64,000 bases of DNA from Fulvimarina pelagi HTCC2506 (GCF_000153705.1 NZ_DS022272.1:1123839-1187838), one strand, 5' to 3'. Shown: positions 30,095-40,763, numbered from the stretch's first letter. The notes: generated by a model from the letters alone, not told the origin. Program-made: numbers and translations.

Positions 30095-30882
30095 GCGGTT
30101 TCGAAGCCGACTGGCTCACTCTACGCGAGCCTGCTGATCGCCGTGCCCGGAATCCGATCCTTCTGGAGGCTGCGGCGGCCTATGCGCTAGAGAAGATCGG
30201 CCCGATCGTTGATCTCGGCTGCGGGACGGGTTCGACCTTCCGCGCCCTCGATCCGCTGACAGCAAACGGGCGGTCCTGGATATTCGTCGACGACGATCCG
30301 CGTCTGCTCGACCGCGCACTGGAGGCGTTGCCGGCTACGGCCAACGAACGTGTGACGTTGCAGCGCGCCGACCTTGCTCAGCCGACTGAAACCCTGTTTG
30401 CCGGCGCGGCACTCGTGACGGCATCAGCGCTCTTCGATCTCGTATCATCGGCATACATCGTCGAGCTCGCGCAAGCGCTCCGTAGAGAGAATGTCGGCCT
30501 TTATACCGCGCTGACCGTCGACGGTCGGGTCGAATGGGAGAAGCCGCACGCGCTGGACGAGATCATTGTCGAGGCGTTCGCGCGGGACCAGAAGACCGAT
30601 AAAGGATTTGGCGAAGGTCTGGGAGGTGATGCGGCGGCGGTCCTGGACGATGCTTTTCGGGCAGAAGGTTTTTCGATCCGTTCTTCGACCAGCGACTGGC
30701 TACTCGGCGCCGACGACGCCGAACTCCAAGATGCATTCCATAAGGGTTTCGCCCAAACGGCACGTGCTCGCCTCGATGCCGAAGATCTCGAAGAGTGGCT
30801 GGCATTCCGGGCATCGGCCGCACGCGAAGGCGCAATGGTCCGAGTCGGTCACCGCGATTGTCTCGCGTTCCCGCCGGGGTGA
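30091..30882 (+). CDS. SAM-dependent class I methyltransferase
   Basis: The ATG at 30091 overlaps the glycosyltransferase stop (ATGA) and gives 263 residues. SAM motif I is VDLGCGTGSTFRAL near residues 40-53, followed by FVDDDPRLL and ADLAQP, as in class I methyltransferases. The substrate is unknown. It is the last gene of the dehydrogenase-PTPS-glycosyltransferase-methyltransferase operon; a gene on the other strand ends 12 nt downstream. Confidence 0.82.
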   Translation: MSGFEADWLTLREPADRRARNPILLEAAAAYALEKIGPIVDLGCGTGSTFRALDPLTANGRSWIFVDDDPRLLDRALEALPATANERVTLQRADLAQPTETLFAGAALVTASALFDLVSSAYIVELAQALRRENVGLYTALTVDGRVEWEKPHALDEIIVEAFARDQKTDKGFGEGLGGDAAAVLDDAFRAEGFSIRSSTSDWLLGADDAELQDAFHKGFAQTARARLDAEDLEEWLAFRASAAREGAMVRVGHRDCLAFPPG

Positions 30883-30893
30883 GCGCCAAGGGC

Positions 30894-31457
30894 TCATGTC
30901 ATCCGATAGAGCGTCGCATCGCGTTTGAGGACGTGGTGCTGCAGAACGCCGGCCATATGCAGGAGAAAAAGGACGAGGATCGTGTAACCGAGCGTGACAT
31001 GGACGGTCATGAAGATGCCGGCGAGCGCATCGTTTTTCCCTACCGGGCTCGGGATCGGGATGAGGCCGAATAGGCTCAAGGGAAAGCCGAATGCATTCGT
31101 CGCAAGGAAACCGAAAATCGGCATGGCGATCAATGCGACATAGAGAAGAACATGGACAGTGTCGGCAAGTCTCCTCTGCCATTCCGGCATTGGCGGATGT
31201 GCGGGGGCGCCCCGGACGAGCCGAACCGCCACCCGGGCCAGCATGATCCAGAGGATGAGAAAGCCGAAAGACTCGTGCAGCAGATAAAAGATTGGTTTGC
31301 TATCTTCGGCGATAAATTTGATGACCATGCCGAAGGGCCAGACCACCAAGACCATCACCGCGACTATCCAATGGAAAACTCTCGCGGTCGGGGCATATCG
31401 TGCTTCCTGTGGAAGACCTTCGGCGATGCCGTTCTTGTTATAAATCGCCTGGTCCAT
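30894..31457 (-). CDS. Cytochrome b561 family protein
   Basis: This 187-residue inner-membrane protein has four hydrophobic helices and the pattern of the bacterial CybB family: a histidine in TARVFHWIVAVMV near residue 29, one in LLHESFGFLI near 61, and paired histidines in VHVTLGYTILVLFLLHMAG near 153 and 167, which would ligate two haems. It probably moves electrons between quinone and superoxide or another carrier. It faces the gene-free region upstream of the ABC transporter. Confidence 0.85.
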   Translation of the reverse strand: MDQAIYNKNGIAEGLPQEARYAPTARVFHWIVAVMVLVVWPFGMVIKFIAEDSKPIFYLLHESFGFLILWIMLARVAVRLVRGAPAHPPMPEWQRRLADTVHVLLYVALIAMPIFGFLATNAFGFPLSLFGLIPIPSPVGKNDALAGIFMTVHVTLGYTILVLFLLHMAGVLQHHVLKRDATLYRMT

Positions 31458-31913
31458 GCGAACGGGCCCATTCTGAAACTATCTTCATTTCGGTAAGTGT
31501 CGTTTCTGGCGTCGCAACCGTCAACCTGCGTGAAGACGTGGCACTTTTGCGCTAGGACGCGAGGGCGCCAAATGCCGGCACAGCATTTCTCGTGCACGTG
31601 ATTCAGCGGAAGCAGCGCACAATTGAAATCCGTAAGGGTCGACGAACGGCTGACCGCGAGAACGAACTCCAACAAAGCACCGAGCACCGAAGTGTCCCGA
31701 TAACCTCGGTCCAACGAACGATAAATAAATTTTATTGACTTAATCATCAGGGTCTATCAAAAAGGGACTTGTCTATGAGGATTTCCGGTGGGAAATTCTT
31801 ATCGAATGCCGGACTGGGGCTCGGGAGGCTCGACTTTCCGGTGCGGCTCGTTAGGCTCTACTGGTGACTGAAGACCGGAGGGCTTCGGAACTCACGATCG
31901 AATGGGAGGAAAC
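31458..31913. other. Gene-free region between cytochrome b561 and the ABC importer
   Basis: No gene was found in these 456 bases. A stretch around 31720-31745 is much richer in A and T than its surroundings and contains the inverted repeat AATAAA-T-TTTATT (31724-31736) running into TTGACT at 31735-31740. No good -10 follows it. It may be the control site of the importer operon. A 30-codon frame at 31775 was judged too weak to call. Confidence 0.4.
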
Positions 31914-33245
31914 ATGTCGATCAAGGTTTGTCTAAGAGCAGGCGCGGCGCTGGGCGCGCTCGTCGCAGTAACGGTATCGGCCACCGCACAAGAGTCGACC
32001 ACGATCACCGTCGGGACCGTGAACAACTCGGACATGGTCCGCATGCAGGGCCTGACGAGCGACTTCGAGGAGAAGAACCCCGGGATCACGGTGAACTGGG
32101 TGACGCTCGAGGAGAACATTCTGCGCCAGCGCGTCACCACGGACATCGCGACCAATGGTGGCCAGTTCGACGTGATGACGATCGGTACCTACGAAGTTCC
32201 GATCTGGGCGAAGCAGGACTGGCTGGCCCCGCTCGATCAACTCGGCGACAGCTACGATATGGACGACCTGATCCCGTCGATCCGCAATGCGCTCTCGGTC
32301 GAGGACAATCTCTACGCCGCTCCGTTCTATGCCGAAAGCGTGCTGACGCTCTACCGCAAGGACCTGTTCGAGGAAGCCGGGCTCGAAATGCCCGAGCAAC
32401 CGACCTGGGATTTTATCGCGGAAGCCGCCGAGAAGACCGCCGACAAGGACAACGGCGTCTACGGCATCTGCCTGCGCGGCAAGCCCGGCTGGGGTGAGAA
32501 CATGGGCTTCCTCGGCAATATGGCCCGCGAATTCGGCGCGAACTATTTCGACGCCGACTGGCAGCCGCAGTTCGAGTCGGAAGGCTGGAAGAACGCGATC
32601 ACCCTCTATGTCGACCTGATGACCAAATACGGTCCTCCGGGTGCGGCATCGAACGGCTTCAACGAGAACCTCTCGCTGTTCGGTCAGGGCAAATGCGCGA
32701 TGTGGATCGACGCTTCTGTCGCAGCTTCCTTCGTGACCGACCCCGAGCAGAGCCAAGTTCCCGATCAGGTTGGTTTCGGAGCGGCTCCATGCGGGACCTC
32801 CGATTGTCCGAACTCCGGCTACAATTGGCTGTGGGCGTGGTCGCTAGCCGTTCCGAACGGTTCGCAGAAGCAGGAAGCGGCTCAGAAATTCATCAGTTGG
32901 GCGACTTCGAAGGAATACACCCAGCTCGTTGCCGAGCAGGAAGGCTGGGCCAACGTTCCTCCGGGCACGCGCCAGTCGCTCTATGAGAACCAGGAATATC
33001 TCGACGCGGCCCCGTTCGCGCAGGCAACGATCGACGCGATCAATTCGGCCGATCCTGAACCGACCGACGACAAGCCGTATTACGGCCTGCAATTTGCTGC
33101 GATCCCCGAGTTCCAGGGTATCGGCACGGCCGTCGGCCAGCAGATGGCGTCGGCGCTCTCCGGTTCGACCTCGGTCGATCAGGCACTGAGCCAAGCCCAG
33201 GCGATTGCGACCCGCGAAATGACCCGCGGCGGCTATATCGAATAG
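31914..33245 (+). CDS. Polyol/sugar ABC transporter substrate-binding protein
   Basis: This family-1 periplasmic binding protein has 443 residues from the ATG at 31914, which has GGGAGGA four bases upstream (an earlier ATG at 31902 lacks one). The signal peptide spans about residues 1-26 with cleavage after SATA. The mature protein resembles sorbitol/mannitol-binding SmoE/MtlE, including PCGTSDCPNSGYNWLWAW near 300. It is the first gene of the operon; a hairpin follows it, as often seen where the binding protein is made in excess. Confidence 0.88.
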   Translation: MSIKVCLRAGAALGALVAVTVSATAQESTTITVGTVNNSDMVRMQGLTSDFEEKNPGITVNWVTLEENILRQRVTTDIATNGGQFDVMTIGTYEVPIWAKQDWLAPLDQLGDSYDMDDLIPSIRNALSVEDNLYAAPFYAESVLTLYRKDLFEEAGLEMPEQPTWDFIAEAAEKTADKDNGVYGICLRGKPGWGENMGFLGNMAREFGANYFDADWQPQFESEGWKNAITLYVDLMTKYGPPGAASNGFNENLSLFGQGKCAMWIDASVAASFVTDPEQSQVPDQVGFGAAPCGTSDCPNSGYNWLWAWSLAVPNGSQKQEAAQKFISWATSKEYTQLVAEQEGWANVPPGTRQSLYENQEYLDAAPFAQATIDAINSADPEPTDDKPYYGLQFAAIPEFQGIGTAVGQQMASALSGSTSVDQALSQAQAIATREMTRGGYIE

Positions 33246-33269
33246 ACCGCGAGGATCATAAGAGCACGA

Positions 33270-33294
33270 CCCGGGCGGCCTTTTACCGCCCGGG
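33270..33294 (+). other. Intercistronic hairpin after the binding protein gene
   Basis: CCCGGGCGG at 33270-33278 pairs perfectly with CCGCCCGGG at 33286-33294 around a 7-nt loop, 24 nt after the stop. With no T tract it is more likely to protect the upstream mRNA than to terminate, raising binding protein over permease levels. Confidence 0.6.
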
Positions 33295-33522
33295 ACTTCG
33301 GCCACCGGGAGGACAAAGCCGAAGCAGTTGGAACAGGGTTCGGGTTGTACTCGGATCCCTTTGACAGGCCCGTTGCGCAGCTAGTCGCGCGCGGGCCACC
33401 GAAGATTACCGTGCGCCCCAGGATCGGGACGGGCGGGAACCGTTCCAACTCTCTTTCCTGCACTCCCGGCGAAATCATTGGACCCAGCGGTAACCTCGCG
33501 TTGCCGCCGCGCGGGGGATGTC

Positions 33523-34395
33523 ATGGCGACACAGAACACGACCAAGGTAGCGCGGGCGATGATGGCGCCCTCGGTAATTGCGCTCCTCATCTGGATGATC
33601 GTCCCGCTGGCGATGACGCTGTACTACTCCACGCTCGGGTACAGCCTCTACAACCCGATTTCGACGCCCTTCGTCGGACTGGACAACTATACCTACTTTC
33701 TCACTGATCCAACCTTCATCGCAGCGCTGACCAACACGCTTGTCCTCGTAGTCGGGGTGCTGATCATCACCGTCGGCGGCGGCATTCTCATCGCGCTGCT
33801 GCTCGATCAGGACGTTTACGGCGTCAATGTCGTCCGACTCCTGGTGATCGCACCCTTCTTCGTCATGCCCACCGTCGCGGCGCTCGTCTGGAAGAACATG
33901 ATGATGAACCCGGTCTATGGGGTAATCGGGCAGGCGATGTCCGGCCTCGGTCTTGCACCGATCGACTGGATGACGGATGTGCCTTTGACGTCGATCATCA
34001 TCATCGTCGCCTGGCAATGGCTGCCCTTCGCGACGCTCATCCTTCTCACATCGTTGCAATCGCTTTCGGCCGATCAGAAGGAAGCCGCCGAAATGGATGG
34101 GGCGGGGGCTCTCTCGATCTTCTGGTATATCACGCTCCCGCATATGAGCCGCGCGATCACCGTCGTCGTCCTGATCCAGACGATCTTCCTGCTCTCGATC
34201 TTCGCCGAAATTCTCGTCACGACGAATGGCGGACCTGGATCGCAGTCAACCAATATCACCTATCTCGTCTACCAGCAGGCGATCTCGTTCGGCGACATCG
34301 GCGCCGCGTCCGCCGGCGGTATCGTAGCCGTTATCCTCGCCAACATTGTCGCGATCTTCCTGATCAAGGCGATCGGCAAGAACCTCGACGCGTAA
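33523..34395 (+). CDS. Polyol/sugar ABC transporter permease (SmoF/MtlF type)
   Basis: The ATG at 33523 (MATQNTTKVARAMMAPS) has GGGGGAT upstream and gives 290 residues with six membrane helices. The EAA loop that docks on the ATPase is QKEAAEMDGAGALSIFWYI near residue 196. It lies 277 nt after the binding protein and 16 nt before the second permease. Family similarity is to the MalF-like permeases of sorbitol/mannitol importers. Confidence 0.88.
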   Translation: MATQNTTKVARAMMAPSVIALLIWMIVPLAMTLYYSTLGYSLYNPISTPFVGLDNYTYFLTDPTFIAALTNTLVLVVGVLIITVGGGILIALLLDQDVYGVNVVRLLVIAPFFVMPTVAALVWKNMMMNPVYGVIGQAMSGLGLAPIDWMTDVPLTSIIIIVAWQWLPFATLILLTSLQSLSADQKEAAEMDGAGALSIFWYITLPHMSRAITVVVLIQTIFLLSIFAEILVTTNGGPGSQSTNITYLVYQQAISFGDIGAASAGGIVAVILANIVAIFLIKAIGKNLDA

Positions 34396-34411
34396 AGGGA
34401 GGGGCATCGCC

Positions 34412-35242
34412 ATGGCGCGCCAAGTCACCAAGCAACGCAAGATCGGCATGACAGTGCTCGCATGGGCTGTCGGCCTGCTGATCTTCTTCCCCATCCTCTG
34501 GACGTTCCTGACATCGTTCAAGACCGAACTGACGGCAATCTCGATCCCGCCTCAGTTCATGTTCTTCGACTGGACGACTGAGAACTATTCGACGATCAAC
34601 AGTCAGGCGAACTATTTCCACTTCATGGCGAATTCGATCTATCTCGCCCTTGGATCGACGCTTCTCGGGCTGCTCTTCGCCATCCCGGCCGCCTGGGCGA
34701 TGGCCTTCTCTCCGACGCCGCGCACCAAGGATATCCTTCTGTGGATGCTGTCGACCAAGATGCTCCCAGCCGTCGGCGTCTACATCCCGATCTATCTCCT
34801 CTTCATCAATCTCGGCCTGCTCGACTCTCGCTTCGGTCTGATCGTCGTTCTCTTTCTGATCAACCTGCCGATCATGGTTTGGATGCTCTACACCTACTTC
34901 AAGGAGATCCCAGTCGACATCCTGGAGGCGGCGCGCATGGATGGTGCTTCGTTGCGGCAGGAGATCACTCAGGTGCTGACGCCGATGGCTGTGCCGGGTA
35001 TCGCCTCGACGGTTCTCCTCAACGTCATTCTCGCCTGGAATGAGGCCTTCTGGACGCTCAACCTGACGACGACGGACGCGGCTCCGCTGACCGCGTTCAT
35101 CGCTTCCTACTCGTCGCCCCAGGGCAATTTCTACGCCAAGCTCTCCGCCGCCTCGATGCTGGCGATCGCGCCGATCCTCGTGGTCGGCTGGTTCAGCCAG
35201 AAACAGCTCGTACGCGGTCTCACCTTCGGCGCCGTCAAGTAA
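34412..35242 (+). CDS. Polyol/sugar ABC transporter permease (SmoG/MtlG type)
   Basis: This MalG-like permease of 276 residues has six membrane helices and the EAA loop DILEAARMDGASLRQEI near residue 169. It pairs with the preceding permease to form the channel. GGGAGGGG lies before the ATG. The ATPase gene follows after 12 nt. Confidence 0.88.
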   Translation: MARQVTKQRKIGMTVLAWAVGLLIFFPILWTFLTSFKTELTAISIPPQFMFFDWTTENYSTINSQANYFHFMANSIYLALGSTLLGLLFAIPAAWAMAFSPTPRTKDILLWMLSTKMLPAVGVYIPIYLLFINLGLLDSRFGLIVVLFLINLPIMVWMLYTYFKEIPVDILEAARMDGASLRQEITQVLTPMAVPGIASTVLLNVILAWNEAFWTLNLTTTDAAPLTAFIASYSSPQGNFYAKLSAASMLAIAPILVVGWFSQKQLVRGLTFGAVK

Positions 35243-35254
35243 AGGATCAGGATC

Positions 35255-36259
<1,005 letters not shown>

Positions 36260-36462
36260 CGCCTTGGTGCTAAAGCAAATCCTCAAGTTCCGTTTCCGGA
36301 GCCTTGGGGCTTTGATGTCGAGTGAAGCCTGCCTTTCGACCGAACGACGGCGCCGGAGTAGAGATGTGCGCCGGAACAACAGATTGATTCTGCTGTGACG
36401 GTCACGCCGAATGATAGTACCGTTGACCGCATGAAAGCGGCTGGCGGACCAGGAGATTCGAC

Positions 36463-37848
36463 GTGAACCAGCAAGCCAATTTGAACGACATGTCCGGCGT
36501 GATCGAGGCAGATCGCAGGCACGTCTGGCATCATCTGACCCAGCACAAACCCTACGAGACCATCGATCCGCGCGTGATGATCGAGGGCATAGGCATGCGG
36601 GTCTGGGATGCGACAGGCAAAGAGCATCTCGATGCTGTCTCGGGCGGCGTCTGGACCGTGAATATCGGCTACGGCCGCGAGACGATGGCGGATGTCATCC
36701 GCGATCAGCTGCTGAAGCTGAACTATTTCGCCGGAGCCAGCGGGTCTGTGCCCGGGGCGCTGTTCGCCCAACGTCTGATCGAGAAGATGCCGGGAATGAG
36801 CCGGGTTTACTATTCCAATTCCGGCTCGGAGGCGAACGAGAAAGTCTGGAAGATGGTCCGCCAGATTTCACATCGCCATCACGGCGGGAAGAAATCGAAA
36901 ATCCTCTATCGCGAGCGCGACTATCACGGGACGACCTTCGGCGCGCTTTCGGCTGGAGGTCAGGCGCAACGGAACGCGCAATACGGGCCATTTATGCCTG
37001 GCTTCGTCGAGGTGCCGCATTGCCTGGAATATCGCAGCCAGTGGGGACCGGTCGACGACTACGGTGAGCGCGCCGCCAATGCGATCGAGGATGTGATCTT
37101 GCGCGAAGGACCGGACACCGTCGGCTGCCTCTGTCTCGAACCGATCACTGCCGGTGGCGGCATCATCACGCCGCCGGAAGGCTATTGGGAGCGGGTGCAG
37201 GACATCTGCCGAAAATACGATATCCTGCTCCACATCGACGAGGTGGTTTGCGGAATGGGGCGGACCGGCACATGGTTCGGCTACCAGCACTACGATGTCG
37301 AGCCCGATTTCGTGACATTGGCTAAAGGCGTCGCCTCGGGCTATGCGGCGATCTCCTGCACCGTGACGACCGAGGCGGTGTTCGATTATTTCAGGGACGA
37401 TGCGGACGACCCGCTCAGCTTCTTCCGGGACATCTCCACCTTCGGCGGCTGCACCTCCGGCCCGGCTGCTGCGCTTGAAAACATGAGGATTCTCGAGGAG
37501 GAGAAGCTGGTCGACAACAGCGCGCGCATGGGCGAGCGGCTGATCGGCAATCTTCAAGCGCTGATGGAAAAGCACGCGGTGATCGGCGAAGCCCGGGGGC
37601 AGGGGCTTTTCGCGGGTGCCGAGCTCGTCTCCGATCGGGAGAGCCGCGAACCGGCGCCGGAGGCGCTGGTGAAGGCGGTCGTCGCAGACTGCATGTCGAA
37701 CGGCGTCATTATCGGCGCGCAGAACAGGTCGCTTTCCGCCGGGCTGAACAACACGCTTCTCTTCGCACCCGCTCTCATCGCTACCGAAAACGATATCGAC
37801 GAGATCACGGAGACCGTTGATGCGGCGCTGATGCGGATTTTCGGATAG
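36463..37848 (+). CDS. Class-III PLP aminotransferase (omega-amino acid/taurine:pyruvate type)
   Basis: The 461-residue protein has YYSNSGSEANEKVWKM near 106, DEVVCGMGRTGTWFG near 260 and the PLP lysine in LAKGVASGY near 287. Length and motifs fit the omega-aminotransferase group that includes taurine:pyruvate aminotransferase and related enzymes; the exact substrate cannot be read from sequence. It starts at a GTG at 36463 after an AGGAG. A small inverted repeat GTGAC-G-GTCAC (36395-36405) lies 58 nt upstream and could be an operator. No sulfoacetaldehyde enzyme is adjacent. Confidence 0.8.
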   Translation: MNQQANLNDMSGVIEADRRHVWHHLTQHKPYETIDPRVMIEGIGMRVWDATGKEHLDAVSGGVWTVNIGYGRETMADVIRDQLLKLNYFAGASGSVPGALFAQRLIEKMPGMSRVYYSNSGSEANEKVWKMVRQISHRHHGGKKSKILYRERDYHGTTFGALSAGGQAQRNAQYGPFMPGFVEVPHCLEYRSQWGPVDDYGERAANAIEDVILREGPDTVGCLCLEPITAGGGIITPPEGYWERVQDICRKYDILLHIDEVVCGMGRTGTWFGYQHYDVEPDFVTLAKGVASGYAAISCTVTTEAVFDYFRDDADDPLSFFRDISTFGGCTSGPAAALENMRILEEEKLVDNSARMGERLIGNLQALMEKHAVIGEARGQGLFAGAELVSDRESREPAPEALVKAVVADCMSNGVIIGAQNRSLSAGLNNTLLFAPALIATENDIDEITETVDAALMRIFG

Positions 37849-37979
37849 GTCAGAGACGGCGACGGATGCTTGCCGCACCGATCGCAACGCTTACGAGGTT
37901 CGAGTCGGAAAATTTCTTCAGCCCGGCTTTTCAAGCCGTTCCGGATCGCTCAAGCTAGGCAGTGTTAGGGAGGATCGCC

Positions 37980-38303
37980 ATGGCAACTCACGACACGGGC
38001 GGCTGGAGCCCGATGACCAAGGCGGACCGTAGCGGCGCGCGAATACTCGTGACGGTTCGCGGCGGCGAGCAGGGCGCACCCGAGGTGGATACCGTCCGCT
38101 GGGGTTTGCCGCGCGCTGGCCACGACAAGTGCTGGATTGCGACCGACAGCGGTCCGGAAGCGCAAGTCACCTATGAGGACGACGACCTGGTCGCATGGAT
38201 GCCGCTTCCGACGCCTACGTCTGACCATGGGGTGACGAGCGCCGATGCAGTGCAACCGGCTCGAGAGAGCGATTTCCTCGAAGAGTCCGGCTCGGGAATC
38301 TGA
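37980..38303 (+). CDS. Small conserved-looking hypothetical protein
   Basis: The 107-residue, soluble, acidic protein begins MATHDTGGWSPMTKADR with GGGAGGAT upstream at 37968-37975. It contains RAGHDKCWIATDSGPEAQ and a Trp-Met-Pro stretch near residue 76. I recognise no domain or function. It stands alone between the aminotransferase and the trp leader, whose promoter starts about 70 nt after its stop. Confidence 0.6.
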   Translation: MATHDTGGWSPMTKADRSGARILVTVRGGEQGAPEVDTVRWGLPRAGHDKCWIATDSGPEAQVTYEDDDLVAWMPLPTPTSDHGVTSADAVQPARESDFLEESGSGI

Positions 38304-38370
38304 GGTATCGGGAGCGGATGCTCCACGTGGCAACTTGGGTTACAGCGAAACTGCGACTTCGGATGCTGTC

Positions 38371-38399
38371 TTGCCGATCCGAATGAGCTCGGCTATCGA
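38371..38399 (+). promoter_or_regulatory. Promoter of the trp leader
   Basis: TTGCCG at 38371-38376, a 17-nt spacer and TATCGA at 38394-38399 put the transcription start at or next to the A of the trpL ATG at 38406. In rhizobia the trpL message is known to begin at its start codon, so this fits well. Confidence 0.6.
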
Positions 38400-38405
38400 T
38401 ACGCC

Positions 38406-38453
38406 ATGTACACGATCGCGCCCATCATGAAGGTCTGGTGGCGTCCGCTCTAA
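38406..38453 (+). CDS. trpL: trp operon leader peptide
   Basis: The 15-residue frame [15 protein letters not shown] has two adjacent tryptophan codons at 38436-38441 and lies just before an attenuator hairpin and trpE(G). It has no ribosome binding site, which fits a leaderless message. When tryptophan is scarce the ribosome stalls on the Trp codons and the antiterminator forms. In Sinorhizobium the corresponding peptide and attenuated RNA (rnTrpL) also act in trans; whether that holds here is not known. Confidence 0.85.
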   Translation: MYTIAPIMKVWWRPL

Positions 38454-38454
38454 G

Positions 38455-38519
38455 GCGGCCGATCGACCTCGTGCGGGATCATTGTCGAAGGCTGCTGCGG
38501 AAACGCAAGCGGCCTTTTT
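38455..38519 (+). terminator. trp attenuator
   Basis: The terminator pairs 38488-38499 with 38504-38516 (one bulge, one G-T) around a GAAA tetraloop and runs into TTTTT. The competing antiterminator pairs GCGGCC and CGAC, just after the trpL stop (about 38455-38468), with GTCG and GGCTGC (about 38484-38495). The two structures share bases and exclude each other, as in classical attenuation. Confidence 0.85.
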
Positions 38520-38568
38520 CTTATGGCGCCGCTGCCGGCCAAGAACGCGATACGAAGGACAAGAGGCT

Positions 38569-40761
38569 ATGGCGACCACGACGACGGATGACGAGCAAAC
38601 CTTCTCGACCGAGGGCGGCGTCGAGATCACGCGGCGCTCGTGTGCGGTTCCTTATGCCGATGCGATCGAACCCTATTTCGACAAGCTCGATACGCGACGC
38701 GGCGCTGTTCTCTTCTCGAATTACGAGTATCCCGGTCGCTACACCAAACAGGACATCGCTTTCGTCGATCCTCCCCTGGTGCTCACTTCGGCGGGACGCC
38801 GCATGGTGATCGAGGCCCTGAACGGCAAAGGCGAAATCCTTCTGTCGATGATTGCCGGAGCCCTGGAGGGTCACGCCGATATCGCCAAGTTCGGGATGTC
38901 TGACGATGGCCGATCGGTTGAGCTAATGATCAAGGAACCGTCGGGCGCGGTCACTGAGGAGGAGCGTTCGCGGATACCGACGGTGTTCTCCGTCCTCCGC
39001 GCGATCGTTGCTCTCTTCAAAACCAGTGAGGACGCGCGCTGCGGGCTCTACGGCGCCTTCGGCTACGACCTCGCCTTCCAGTTCGATCCGATCGAGCAGA
39101 GCCTCGAACGGCCTGCCGACCAGCGCGATCTCGTTCTCTACATGCCGGACGAGGTGCTGGAGGTCGATCACTACTCGGCTTCTGCGGTTCTCTCGACATA
39201 CGACTTCGCCAAGGGCTCGCTGTCGACGGCTTCTGTGAAGGGCGGCGGGAGCGACGACGGTTTCGAGCCGGCGAAGCGAATCCCGGGCCGCGGCGATCAC
39301 GAGCCCGGTGAATATGCCGATCTCGTTCGCTCCGCCAAGGAGCGGTTCCGGCGGGGCGACCTCTTCGAGGTGGTTCCCGGTCAGGTCTTCTATGAGCGGG
39401 CCGAACATAAGCCGTCGGAGATTTCGCGTCGATTGAAAGCGGTAAATCCCTCGCCCTATTCTTTTTTCGTCAACCTCGGCTCGAACGAGTTTCTCGTTGG
39501 CGCCTCGCCAGAAATGTTCGTACGGGTCGCCGGCAAACGCGTAGAGACCTGCCCGATTTCGGGCACCGTTCCGCGCGGTCAGGATGCGATCGGCGACGCC
39601 GAGCAGGTGCTGAAGCTCCTCAACTCCAAGAAGGATGAGTCGGAACTCACCATGTGTTCCGACGTCGACCGAAACGACAAGAGCCGGGTCTGCGATCCCG
39701 GCTCGGTGAAAGTCATTGGCCGACGTCAGATCGAAATGTATTCGCGGCTGATCCACACGGTCGATCACATCACCGGCGTTCTCCGCGACGGGATGGATGC
39801 CTTCGACGCCTTCCTCTCACACGCCTGGGCGGTGACGGTGACCGGCGCGCCGAAGCTCTGGGCGATGCGGTTCATCGAAAAGCACGAGAAGAGCCCACGC
39901 GCCTGGTATGGCGGCGCTGTCGGCATGGTGCATTTCAATGGGGACCTGAACACCGGGCTAACGTTGCGTACGATCCGTCTCAAGGACGGAATTGCCGAAG
40001 TGCGCGCCGGCGCGACGCTGCTCTTCGATTCAGATCCGGACGCCGAAGAGGCTGAGACGGAGCTGAAGGCCTCGGCATTGCTCGGCGCGATCCGCGAGGC
40101 CGGTATGGCCAATGAGGGCGCGGCGAAGCTCGCGGCGGCGAAGGTAGGAGAGGGATTGACGATCCTCCTCGTCGATCACGAAGACTCTTTCGTTCATACG
40201 CTCGCGAATTACTTCCGGCAGACGGGGGCAGAAGTTTCGACGGTTCGCACACCGGTGCCGCAGGAGATCTTCGACCGCATCAATCCCGATCTCGTCGTTC
40301 TCTCGCCCGGTCCAGGAACGCCCTCGGACTTCGATTGTGCCGCGACGATCAGGCGGGCCCGAGAACATGGCTCGGCGGTCTTTGGTGTCTGCCTCGGACT
40401 TCAGGCGCTGGCGGAAGCCTATGGAGGCGAGCTCAGAACCCTTCACATTCCCTATCACGGCAAGCCATCGCGCATCCGTATCTCGAAGCCGGGGATCGTC
40501 TTCTCCGGACTGCCAGATGAGGTCACGATCGGACGCTATCACTCGATCTTTGCCGATCCGGTCCGGTTGCCGCGTGACTTCGAGGTTACGGCTGAGAGCG
40601 AGGACGGCATCGTGATGGCCTTCGAGCATCGCTCCGAGCCAGTCGCCGCGGTACAGTTCCATCCCGAGAGCATTATGAGCCTCGGCGGCGAGGCGGGACT
40701 GCGGATGATCGAGAACGTCGTTGCCCATCTTCCGCGCCGTGCGAAGGAGCGGGCCGCCTAG
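38569..40761 (+). CDS. trpE: Anthranilate synthase, fused TrpE-TrpG
   Basis: This bifunctional enzyme of 730 residues makes anthranilate from chorismate and glutamine. The TrpE part has [36 protein letters not shown] and [11 protein letters not shown]. The TrpG amidotransferase part (about residues 525-730) has [11 protein letters not shown], the catalytic Cys in [10 protein letters not shown] and the His-Glu pair in [10 protein letters not shown] start at the ATG at 38569; the frame open from 38482 is the attenuator. The trpE(G) fusion is typical of rhizobia, where it is controlled apart from the other trp genes. A metal exporter gene follows after 2 nt. Confidence 0.97.
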   Translation: MATTTTDDEQTFSTEGGVEITRRSCAVPYADAIEPYFDKLDTRRGAVLFSNYEYPGRYTKQDIAFVDPPLVLTSAGRRMVIEALNGKGEILLSMIAGALEGHADIAKFGMSDDGRSVELMIKEPSGAVTEEERSRIPTVFSVLRAIVALFKTSEDARCGLYGAFGYDLAFQFDPIEQSLERPADQRDLVLYMPDEVLEVDHYSASAVLSTYDFAKGSLSTASVKGGGSDDGFEPAKRIPGRGDHEPGEYADLVRSAKERFRRGDLFEVVPGQVFYERAEHKPSEISRRLKAVNPSPYSFFVNLGSNEFLVGASPEMFVRVAGKRVETCPISGTVPRGQDAIGDAEQVLKLLNSKKDESELTMCSDVDRNDKSRVCDPGSVKVIGRRQIEMYSRLIHTVDHITGVLRDGMDAFDAFLSHAWAVTVTGAPKLWAMRFIEKHEKSPRAWYGGAVGMVHFNGDLNTGLTLRTIRLKDGIAEVRAGATLLFDSDPDAEEAETELKASALLGAIREAGMANEGAAKLAAAKVGEGLTILLVDHEDSFVHTLANYFRQTGAEVSTVRTPVPQEIFDRINPDLVVLSPGPGTPSDFDCAATIRRAREHGSAVFGVCLGLQALAEAYGGELRTLHIPYHGKPSRIRISKPGIVFSGLPDEVTIGRYHSIFADPVRLPRDFEVTAESEDGIVMAFEHRSEPVAAVQFHPESIMSLGGEAGLRMIENVVAHLPRRAKERAA

Positions 40762-40763
40762 GC

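Noticed and set aside
31775-31867. 30-codon frame upstream of the ABC importer
   Set aside because: No ribosome binding site and an Arg/Leu/Gly-rich product without a clear helix or known pattern.
36463-37848. Firm assignment of the aminotransferase as taurine:pyruvate aminotransferase
   Set aside because: The class-III family is broad and no sulfoacetaldehyde acetyltransferase or taurine transporter is adjacent, so only the general class is claimed.
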